Of a DNA stretch of 64,000 nucleotides, positions 57,456 through 64,000 are shown in pieces. The stretch is taken from NCBI RefSeq assembly GCF_029223885.1, contig NZ_CP119409.1:2444001-2508000 (forward strand), given 5' to 3'. How positions within the stretch are numbered: the first letter of the stretch is position 1; every line of letters begins with the position of its first letter. Under the pieces are notes generated by a model. That model saw nothing but the letters and a program-made list of their open reading frames with translations. It was not told the DNA's origin and did not search any database. The position numbers and the translations under genes were made by a program. Origin of the DNA: Pararhizobium gei. GTDB taxonomy: Bacteria; Pseudomonadota; Alphaproteobacteria; Rhizobiales; Rhizobiaceae.

Positions 57456-58379
57456 ATGACCCGCCCGATCTCCCCGCTCCTGCCGATCGAATATTCCAGC
57501 GAAGTTGCCGCCGCCAAGGCGCGGGGCGCCGCAATCGTTGCACTGGAATCGACGATCATCACCCATGGCATGCCCTTTCCCGGCAATCTCGACATGGCCC
57601 GCAGCGTCGAAGCGATCATTCGCGAGGAAGGTGCCGTGCCGGCAACGATCGCGGTCATCGACGGCGTCCTGCATATCGGGCTTGAGGATGCACAACTGGA
57701 AGCCCTGGCGCAGATTCAGGGCGCAATGAAACTGTCACGCGCCGATCTCGCCTTCGCAATCGCCGAACGGCGCACCGGCGCGACCACGGTCGCGGCCACG
57801 ATGATCGCGGCGGCCCGCGCCGGCATCTTCGTCTTTGCGACCGGCGGCATCGGCGGCGTCCACCGCAAGGCTGAAGAGAGTTTCGACATTTCGGCCGATC
57901 TGGAAGAGCTTGCCAGAACCGGCGTCATCGTCGTCTGCGCCGGCGCAAAGGCAATTCTCGATATCCCCAAGACCCTCGAAGTGCTGGAAACACGCGGTGT
58001 TCCGGTCATCACCTATGACAGCGATATCTTTCCGGCCTTCTGGTCGCGCGACAGCGGCCTGAAGAGCCCCCTGATGCTCAACAGCCCCGCGGCGATCGCC
58101 AATTTTCAAAGGACACGCGATCTCCTTGGCCTCGCCGGTGGCATGCTGGTCGCAAATCCCGTTCCGGAGGAATACGAGATTCCGCGCGACGAGATGGAAA
58201 TCTACATTACCCGCGCGCTCGACAATGCCGCGCGGGACGAAATCGCCGGCAAGGCTGTCACGCCCTACCTGCTCGACAGTATTTTCGGCCTGACGGACGG
58301 CAGGAGCCTCGAGACCAATATTGCTCTGGTGGAAAACAATGCCCGCCTTGCGGCCGAGATTGCCGTGGCTCTGTTGTAA
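57456..58379 (+). CDS. psuG: Pseudouridine-5'-phosphate glycosidase PsuG
   Basis: A 307-aa glycosidase that splits pseudouridine-5'-phosphate into uracil and ribose-5-phosphate. Signature segments are ALESTIITHGMPFP, GVLHIGL, FATGGIGGVHR, CAGAKAILD and VPVITYDSD. It lies 47 bases after psuK, giving a two-gene pseudouridine salvage unit, and is closed by a hairpin. Confidence 0.96.
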   Translation: MTRPISPLLPIEYSSEVAAAKARGAAIVALESTIITHGMPFPGNLDMARSVEAIIREEGAVPATIAVIDGVLHIGLEDAQLEALAQIQGAMKLSRADLAFAIAERRTGATTVAATMIAAARAGIFVFATGGIGGVHRKAEESFDISADLEELARTGVIVVCAGAKAILDIPKTLEVLETRGVPVITYDSDIFPAFWSRDSGLKSPLMLNSPAAIANFQRTRDLLGLAGGMLVANPVPEEYEIPRDEMEIYITRALDNAARDEIAGKAVTPYLLDSIFGLTDGRSLETNIALVENNARLAAEIAVALL

Positions 58380-58403
58380 GGCTTGAAGCGCGAACCGACT
58401 TGG

Positions 58404-58427
58404 AAGGCTGGCCGATCTGCCAGCCTT
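58404..58427. terminator. Hairpin terminator between psuG and cckA
   Basis: A perfect 9-bp stem (AAGGCTGGC and complement), 6-nt loop, followed by TTTT; it is suited to both converging genes. Confidence 0.75.
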
Positions 58428-58446
58428 TTCGCATTTTTATCGACCG

Positions 58447-61050
58447 TCAGCTATCGAGCATTTCGCGAACAGCGACCGCCAACTGCTTGAGAGAAAATGG
58501 TTTTGGCAGAAATCCAAATTTCGCATCGGCCGGAAGATTCTTTGCGAATGCATCCTCGGCATAGCCGGAAACGAAAATGAATTTCAGATCCGGATAGGTC
58601 TTGCGGATCTCGCGTAGCAGTGTCGGTCCATCCATTTCCGGCATGACCACGTCGGAAACGACGATATCCACCGCACCGTCAAGTTCCGCCATGATCTCGA
58701 GCGCCTCGACGCCAGACCCTGCTTCGTGGACGGTATAACCGCGTGTCTCCAGCATGCGCTTGCCGCCGCGCCGCACCGCCTCCTCGTCTTCGACGAGCAG
58801 CACGACGGCTGAATTTCCGGTCAGGTCGGTCGGCTCCTCCGTTCTCGACTGGGGCTTCGTGCCGAGCAGGCTTGCGGGCGGCGTTTCCGGCTCTTCGCCC
58901 GGAACCGGCGCCTCCTCGACATACCGGGGCAACAAGATGCGGAAGGTTGTTCCCTTGCCCACCTCGGATTCCGGATAGATATAGCCGCCGGACTGCTTGA
59001 CGATGCCGTAGACCATCGACAGGCCGAGGCCGGTCCCCTTGCCGACTTCCTTCGTGGTGAAGAATGGTTCGAAAATCTTGTCGAGGATTTCGGGCGGAAT
59101 CCCGGTGCCCTGGTCGGAAACCTCGACCATGACATAATCCTCCTCCGGGAGGTCACGCCGGTTGATGGCCGCGACATCCGCAGCCGGCAGATTGCGAGTC
59201 CGCAGCGTGATCACGCCGCCATTTGGCATGGCGTCGCGCGCATTGACCGCAAGGTTGAGGATGACCTGCTCGAACTGGCCAAGATCGGTGCGCACCGGCC
59301 AGAGATCACGGCCATAGTCGATGTCCAGCTTCACGTTGGTGCCCGTCATGCGGTCGACCAGCATGCGAAGGTCGCCGACCACATCCGTCATATTGAGAAC
59401 GGTAGGCCGCATGGTCTGCTTGCGCGAGAAGGCGAGCAACTGCCGCACCAGCACCGCCGCGCGGTTGGCGTTGCGCTTGATTTCCATCAGATCGGCGAAA
59501 CTCGCATCGGACGGACGGGCCGACAGCAGAAGATGATCCGATGACAAAAGGATTGCTGTCAGCACATTGTTGAAGTCATGGGCGATGCCGCCGGCCAGCG
59601 TTCCGACAGCGTTCATCTTCTGCGTCTGCGCCATCTGGGTTTCGAGCGCCTTCTGCTGGGTCACCTCCACCGCATAGACGATCGCGGCCTCTTCCGGCGC
59701 CTGATCGCTCTGGTCGATGACCGCGTTGACGTAGAAGCGGAAATGCCGGTTCTCGTCGGTCGGGTGCAGCGAATCGATCGGTGGGATGTCGCCTTGCCGG
59801 TCCTTTGCCGCATCCAGCGCCTCGCGAAGATGCGGCCGCTCCGCATCATGCACCACGGCTTCCAGCAGCGCGCCCTGCTCCATGTCGTCCTGCGAGACGA
59901 CGCCGGAGAAGAGTTTTAGGAAAGGCGCATTGGTCCGCAGGATCCGCCCGTCACCATCGACGGATGCGATCGCCATGGGCGTATTGTTGAAAAAGCGCGT
60001 GAAGCGCATGGCGGCGATCGATGCAGACTGGTCGCTCTCGTCGTCGTTGGAGCGAGCAAGCACGATCGTCCGGCTTTCGCCCGGAGCGCCATCACGCGCC
60101 GAGGACACTCGGTGCACCATGCGCACCGCAAAGCTCTGGCCGTTGGCCTTGCGCAGATCGAGATCGAGTGTCTTGGTTTTTTTCAGACCTGGCTCTGCCT
60201 GCACCGATTGCACCAGCGCCAGCCCCTCGCCTGCGACGAGATCCGCGATGTTCATCGAGCCCGGCTGGAACTTTGTGAGGTCCAGACCAAGCCAATCGGC
60301 AAGCGTCGCGTTGACGTAGAAGATCTCACCTTTCCGACCGGCGGAAAAGAACCCGGCAGGCGCATGATCGAGATAATCGATGGCGTTCTGCAACTCCTTA
60401 AAAAAACGCTCCTGATCGTCGCGCTCGGAGGTGATATCGGAAATCTGCCAAAGATAGAGGGGATTTCGGTCGCCGTCCTCGAGCGGCAGCACCCGCGCCT
60501 TCAACCGGAACCAGTGCGCACCGGAGCCGGCGGTGCCGCCTGCGGGGCTGAGCGGCTTCAGCAGTCTGAACTCCTCGTGCCCGGCCTTGCCTTCATGCAG
60601 CCCGTTTGTCAGCCGGTAAATCGCCTCGGTCGCTTCGCGATTGCGCGAAAGAATGGTTTCAAGCGATTGAATCTCCGTCGCCTTTTTCGCGCCGGTCAAC
60701 CCGCCATAGGCCGCGTTGGCGTAGATGATTCGCCCCTTGCGGTCGGTGATCAGCGTTCCGTCCTGATGTCCGTCAAGAAAAGCGCGGGCAAGATCGTCCG
60801 GTCGCGATTGCGGCATGACCTCGATGAAACCGATGACCGAGGATACGAGAAAGAAAATGCCGACCATGGCCAGAACGCCGAGAATGCCCAGCACGATCTC
60901 GTTTTCAAGCTGACTCTTGAACACCACGAAGGCAGCGGCGGAAGCTGTCAGCACAATAGCAAGCAAAATTATCCGCAGCACGGTGCCAGGCCGCGCCCCG
61001 CGGTCAACGATTGGCATGTGATAATCACCCGCCTGTCGCAATTTCGTCAT
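58447..61050 (-). CDS. cckA: Cell-cycle hybrid histidine kinase CckA
   Basis: An 867-aa membrane hybrid kinase. Two membrane segments (about residues 25-45 and 53-75) precede three PAS-like regions (about 90-480). The H-box is [10 protein letters not shown] (about 500); the N and G boxes read [22 protein letters not shown] and [14 protein letters not shown] receiver with phospho-acceptor in [14 protein letters not shown] is at the C terminus. CckA phosphorylates CtrA through ChpT to control division and is essential in most relatives. The start at 61050 has GAGG upstream. Confidence 0.93.
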   Translation of the reverse strand: MTKLRQAGDYHMPIVDRGARPGTVLRIILLAIVLTASAAAFVVFKSQLENEIVLGILGVLAMVGIFFLVSSVIGFIEVMPQSRPDDLARAFLDGHQDGTLITDRKGRIIYANAAYGGLTGAKKATEIQSLETILSRNREATEAIYRLTNGLHEGKAGHEEFRLLKPLSPAGGTAGSGAHWFRLKARVLPLEDGDRNPLYLWQISDITSERDDQERFFKELQNAIDYLDHAPAGFFSAGRKGEIFYVNATLADWLGLDLTKFQPGSMNIADLVAGEGLALVQSVQAEPGLKKTKTLDLDLRKANGQSFAVRMVHRVSSARDGAPGESRTIVLARSNDDESDQSASIAAMRFTRFFNNTPMAIASVDGDGRILRTNAPFLKLFSGVVSQDDMEQGALLEAVVHDAERPHLREALDAAKDRQGDIPPIDSLHPTDENRHFRFYVNAVIDQSDQAPEEAAIVYAVEVTQQKALETQMAQTQKMNAVGTLAGGIAHDFNNVLTAILLSSDHLLLSARPSDASFADLMEIKRNANRAAVLVRQLLAFSRKQTMRPTVLNMTDVVGDLRMLVDRMTGTNVKLDIDYGRDLWPVRTDLGQFEQVILNLAVNARDAMPNGGVITLRTRNLPAADVAAINRRDLPEEDYVMVEVSDQGTGIPPEILDKIFEPFFTTKEVGKGTGLGLSMVYGIVKQSGGYIYPESEVGKGTTFRILLPRYVEEAPVPGEEPETPPASLLGTKPQSRTEEPTDLTGNSAVVLLVEDEEAVRRGGKRMLETRGYTVHEAGSGVEALEIMAELDGAVDIVVSDVVMPEMDGPTLLREIRKTYPDLKFIFVSGYAEDAFAKNLPADAKFGFLPKPFSLKQLAVAVREMLDS

Positions 61051-61402
61051 ATGCCCTCGCGTGCGTCTGGTGCCGGGCTTATCCGGAATGGATAGCTCGG
61101 CGCATTGGAGAAGCCGCCCGATCCCGCCGCTTCGCTACAAGGCGATGGCACGGATGGTCGAACCGCGCGGATCCGCGAACACCAAACAAGAATCATCTGT
61201 AACAGTAGCGGCCAAGTGCAGAAAGCACCTGCATGAAATGCTTTGCCGTCAATTCACAGGGAATGTCGGCCATACCCTCGCCAAAGCCGCCGTCCGCTCT
61301 AAATCAGGCTCAATCTAAGATGGACAATGGAACAGCAAGACTTGTGCCGCTGGTCGAAAAGCCGTCAAATGGTGCCGGATTGATATCTGAAGGATTACCC
61401 CC
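61051..61402. other. Divergent promoter region of cckA and the FliO-like gene
   Basis: About 350 bases with no credible gene; short open frames here are not family-like. No full CtrA site (TTAA-N7-TTAA) was seen. Confidence 0.4.
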
Positions 61403-62434
61403 ATGTTCGAAGAGATGGTCGGCAGCAATGGCACCCGGTTCGTGATCGCGGCCGGAGCCGTGGCAATCGGGCTTTTGTGCCTTGTGGGGGTTCTCTGGTT
61501 CCTGCGCAACCGCCCGTCGTCGCCCTTCATTCGCGGCGGCAAAAACCGGCAGCCGCGACTTGCCGTGCTCGACGCCGCGGCGGTCGATACCCGGCGCCGT
61601 CTGGTTCTCGTCCGCCGCGACGATGTCGAGCATCTCATCCTGATCGGCGGACCGACGGATGTCGTGATCGAAAGTCGGATCGCCCGGGACGAGATCGCCC
61701 AGTCCACCGATTCCGCTCCACAAGTTGCGGCAGTGGCCGTGCCACAAACCTCGGTTCGCCAAAGTGCCGAGCGGCGTCTTGCGCCGCAACCTGAAACGCG
61801 GACGGAACCGCAGGCAGCCGCCGTGTCCGCCATGGGACAGGTTCTTTACGGCGATGATACCCGCCCGGCGGTGCAACCGGTACAGAGAAGCGCACAGCCC
61901 GCACAGGCCCGTCCAGCATCGCAGACGACAGCGATTCCAGCCCGCAGGCCTGTCGAAGGGGTGGCAAGCCAACAAGCGCGCGCAGGCGCCGCGACACCCG
62001 TTACTCCGGCGGTCAGCGTGGCGAGCGCGAAGTCGCCCGAGGATATTCTGGACGCCGCCCGCGGCCGCGTGCTTGCTGCCAGCCCCTCCCAGGCCCAGCG
62101 CCCAACGCCCGAGATTGAAAAGGCGGCCGCCATTCTTCCGGCCAACACCGTTGCTCCCCGGTCGTCCGGCGTGGCGCCGTCCGCTCAGAAAGACCCGTCA
62201 ACAGCGGAGTTCGAGCGCATCCTGGATGCGCAGATCACGGGGGATCTCGGCAAACTGACGGCAGACGACATTCGTGCCGCTCCACAGCCACGTACAGCAA
62301 CTCCCGTGCAGGGCGCGCGGCAAGAGCCGCGGCTTGAGGCGCCCGTTGCCGTGGCAGGCGGGCGAACCGAGCCGTCACTCGAAGAAGAAATGAACAGGAT
62401 GCTGAATGAAATTGCCGTCACGCGGAAGGACTGA
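61403..62434 (+). CDS. FliO-like membrane protein
   Basis: A 343-aa protein with one membrane segment (residues about 14-34, FVIAAGAVAIGLLCLVGVLWF) and a short FliO-like core (RLAVLDAAAVDTRRRLVLVRRDDVEHLILIGG split across residues 52-85). The remaining 250 residues are Ala/Pro/Gln/Arg-rich and low-complexity, with a helical end. It is divergent from cckA. A flagellar export role is suggested by the core only; no other flagellar genes are here. Confidence 0.7.
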   Translation: MFEEMVGSNGTRFVIAAGAVAIGLLCLVGVLWFLRNRPSSPFIRGGKNRQPRLAVLDAAAVDTRRRLVLVRRDDVEHLILIGGPTDVVIESRIARDEIAQSTDSAPQVAAVAVPQTSVRQSAERRLAPQPETRTEPQAAAVSAMGQVLYGDDTRPAVQPVQRSAQPAQARPASQTTAIPARRPVEGVASQQARAGAATPVTPAVSVASAKSPEDILDAARGRVLAASPSQAQRPTPEIEKAAAILPANTVAPRSSGVAPSAQKDPSTAEFERILDAQITGDLGKLTADDIRAAPQPRTATPVQGARQEPRLEAPVAVAGGRTEPSLEEEMNRMLNEIAVTRKD

Positions 62435-62466
62435 CGGCACCAAGCCGAACCGGCGTCTTGCCGCGT

Positions 62467-63039
62467 TCAAAGACCTGCACGAGGTTCCCGCCACCAGTCT
62501 GCGCGCGCATCCGCGACCTCTATTCCATCGACATCAGCCGCCTCGAGCCATGTTGCGACGCTTTTACCGCCAATTGTCATACCGGCCGCAAAATCGGCAA
62601 GCGGCTTCAGCACAAACCCGCGCGTCGTCATCCGCGGATGCGGTATATCGAGCGCCGGCAACCTGAGTTCGAGTTCCCCATATGTCAGGACGTCAATATC
62701 GAGTGTCCGCGGTCCCCAGCGCTCGCCCCGTTCGCGCTTCATCTGCAACTCGATCGAAAGACAGCAGGCAAGAAGATCCTGCGGCGCCAGACTGGTCTCA
62801 AGTGCTGCGCAAGCGTTGAAGAACCACGCCTGGTCAGTCTTGCCCCACGGCGGAGTGCGGTAAAGCTTCGAGACCTGCCGTATCGAGCAGTCCGGCCGCG
62901 CATCGAGAAGCGACAAGGCCGCCGCCATGGAGACCGCCGGATCACCCATATTGCCCCCCAGGCCGAGCGTCGCGAGATGTCGCGGCCTCAGAGCGTGATC
63001 CGCCGCGTCAGGCAAGATACTCGACCGCCACTTCGACAT
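62467..63039 (-). CDS. folK: HPPK (2-amino-4-hydroxy-6-hydroxymethyl-dihydropteridine pyrophosphokinase)
   Basis: A 190-aa folate enzyme that pyrophosphorylates the pterin. ATLGLGGNMGDP is at the N terminus, with WFFNACAALET in the middle and the signature WGPRTLDIDVLTYG (metal-binding Asp residues) following; HPRM is near the end. The start at 63039 overlaps the folB end by about 32 bases; other starts are possible. Confidence 0.93.
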   Translation of the reverse strand: MSKWRSSILPDAADHALRPRHLATLGLGGNMGDPAVSMAAALSLLDARPDCSIRQVSKLYRTPPWGKTDQAWFFNACAALETSLAPQDLLACCLSIELQMKRERGERWGPRTLDIDVLTYGELELRLPALDIPHPRMTTRGFVLKPLADFAAGMTIGGKSVATWLEAADVDGIEVADARADWWREPRAGL

Positions 63040-63388
63040 AGTCGAGAACACCCGGAACAGGTGCATTGGGTTTGCGGATGGCGATCCTGGCGCGACGAAT
63101 TTGCGGAAAGATGCTGCAGAGCGTTTGAGCGACCTCAAGGGCAAGAGCCTCGATCAAATATCGGCGCCGGCCAGTAATGATCTTTTCAATTTCCTTGAAA
63201 ACAAGCCCGTAATGCACTGTGTCCTCGATGGAATCATCAATCAAAGCGGTGCCTTGATCGACATCGAGCTCCGCATCGACGAAGAACCGCTGGCCAAGAA
63301 ACTCCTCTTCGTCATGCACCCCGTGGCGCGCAAAGAATGCGCAGTTCTTAAGCGTGATCCTGTAGGTCGCTGTCATCGCCGCATTCAT
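63008..63388 (-). CDS. folB: Dihydroneopterin aldolase
   Basis: A 126-aa folate enzyme that cleaves dihydroneopterin. FFARHGVHDEEEFLGQRFFVD and the late IRKPNAPV (catalytic Lys) are diagnostic. Its ATG overlaps the folP stop (ATGA), giving coupled translation in the order folP-folB-folK. Confidence 0.95.
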   Translation of the reverse strand: MNAAMTATYRITLKNCAFFARHGVHDEEEFLGQRFFVDAELDVDQGTALIDDSIEDTVHYGLVFKEIEKIITGRRRYLIEALALEVAQTLCSIFPQIRRARIAIRKPNAPVPGVLDYVEVAVEYLA

Positions 63389-64000
63389 CCTTGCTGCACC
63401 GCTGCGTCTCGTCTTGACGCCAGAATAGCATCCGCGACCAGCAGCGCGTCCCTGTTGATTGCGACATCATGTACCCGGAAAACCGCAGCCCCCGCCAGTC
63501 TCAACACGGCAGTGGTGGCAGCCGTCCCCGCATCTCTTTGCTGCACGTCCCGGCCGGTAATCGCGCCTATGAACCGTTTCCGCGATGTTCCCGCCAGAAG
63601 CGGCAGCCCGAAACCAAGCAGTTCCTGGAAACGGGCCATCAGTTCGGTATTTTCCGCGCTGTCCTTGGCAAAGCCGAAACCGGGATCGAGAAGGATCCGC
63701 TCGCGCTCGATGCCGGATGCCTCGGCAATTTCCAGCGAGCGCCCGAGAAAATGGTATTGATCGGCAATCACATCCGGCAGTTTTTCCCGGTTGCGCCCTG
63801 TATGCATGATACAAAGCCCGGCGCCGGATACGGCAGCGACCGCCGCGATAGCGGGTTCGCGCTGCAGTCCGTGCACATCATTGATGACATGGGCGCCCGC
63901 GGCAATCGCCAGTCGCGCGGTTTCGGCGCGATAGGTGTCGATGGACAGGATCGCACCGGTGCGCTCCGACAGCGCCTCGATGACAGGAAGCACGCGCGCC
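63385..64000 (-). CDS. folP: Dihydropteroate synthase, C-terminal part (runs off the window)
   Basis: A TIM-barrel folate enzyme joining the pterin to p-aminobenzoate, the sulfonamide target. About 204 residues are visible; the N terminus lies beyond 64000. SIDTYRAETARLAIAAGAHVINDVHG, ILLDPGFGFAKD and LAGTSRKRFIG are the pterin and phosphate-binding segments. The first gene of folP-folB-folK. Confidence 0.95.
   Translation of the reverse strand, partial: ARVLPVIEALSERTGAILSIDTYRAETARLAIAAGAHVINDVHGLQREPAIAAVAAVSGAGLCIMHTGRNREKLPDVIADQYHFLGRSLEIAEASGIERERILLDPGFGFAKDSAENTELMARFQELLGFGLPLLAGTSRKRFIGAITGRDVQQRDAGTAATTAVLRLAGAAVFRVHDVAINRDALLVADAILASRRDAAVQQG

Noticed and set aside
61051-61402. 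CtrA-binding sites upstream of cckA
   Set aside because: No TTAA-N7-TTAA pattern was found on either strand.
1-64000. CRISPR arrays, tRNA or rRNA genes, defence islands, biosynthetic clusters
   Set aside because: Reading both strands I found no regular spaced repeats, no cloverleaf-like sequences and no defence or secondary-metabolite gene sets; the window is core chromosome.

Overview
This window is chromosomal core DNA of an alphaproteobacterium, most likely a member of the Rhizobiaceae (Rhizobium/Agrobacterium group). The evidence is the gene set (CckA, ATP synthase zeta subunit/DUF1476, PurS-PurQ-small PurL, DUF2259, DUF1127, a MocR regulator) together with alphaproteobacterial regulatory signatures: an Irr-type ICE box and a RirA-type IRO box before the suf operon, and a GTTC-N7-GTTC LexA box before recA. 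Base composition is uniformly GC-rich. I see no prophage, CRISPR array, tRNA or rRNA. One insertion sequence (IS481 family) is present.

Layout. About 0.3-7.6 kb (minus strand) is a suf iron-sulfur operon: class I cysteine desulfurase - sufB - small coiled-coil ORF - sufC - sufD - sufS - sufT - sufA. 7.8-12.4 kb holds an alpha/beta hydrolase, a membrane diguanylate cyclase, anmK and tyrS. 12.5-15.9 kb is one giant AsmA/YhdP-like envelope protein. 16.2-20.6 kb carries a peroxiredoxin, a DUF455 ferritin-like protein, an M23 peptidase and a DEAD-box RNA helicase. 20.7-25.3 kb carries Nudix, TfoX-N and flavin-reductase proteins, a periplasmic binding protein, rpe and two overlapping envelope genes. 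25.4-30.4 kb carries purB, then a small c-di-GMP group (PilZ protein, hydrolase, PAS-GGDEF-EAL protein). 30.5-37.7 kb carries the ATP synthase zeta subunit, purC-purS-small ORF-purQ, a lipoprotein, a divergent DUF1127/MocR pair and purL. 37.8-38.8 kb is bolA - basic small ORF - grxD.

39.1-41.7 kb holds two tandem Bcr/CflA-type efflux genes. 41.7-47.0 kb (minus strand) holds an inositol-phosphatase family gene, ttcA, glsA, rpsD and a HerA-like ATPase. 47.2-48.2 kb is the IS481 element with a 6-bp target duplication. 48.3-50.5 kb holds murI, a TrmJ-like methyltransferase and a secreted protein. 50.7-56.2 kb holds icd, alaS and recA. 56.5-58.4 kb holds psuK-psuG. 58.4-62.4 kb holds cckA and a FliO-like protein. 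62.5-64 kb holds folK-folB-folP, with folP cut by the window end.

Themes. Iron-sulfur and redox functions recur (suf operon, BolA-monothiol glutaredoxin pair, the Fe-S enzyme TtcA). Purine synthesis is spread over three transcription units. The points most worth a second look are: (1) two paralogous small coiled-coil ORFs placed inside the suf and pur operons; (2) stacked Irr and RirA sites over one suf promoter; (3) a perfect 12-bp inverted repeat that would bury the start codon of the GGDEF-EAL gene; and (4) an IS481 transposase whose stop codon comes from target DNA.
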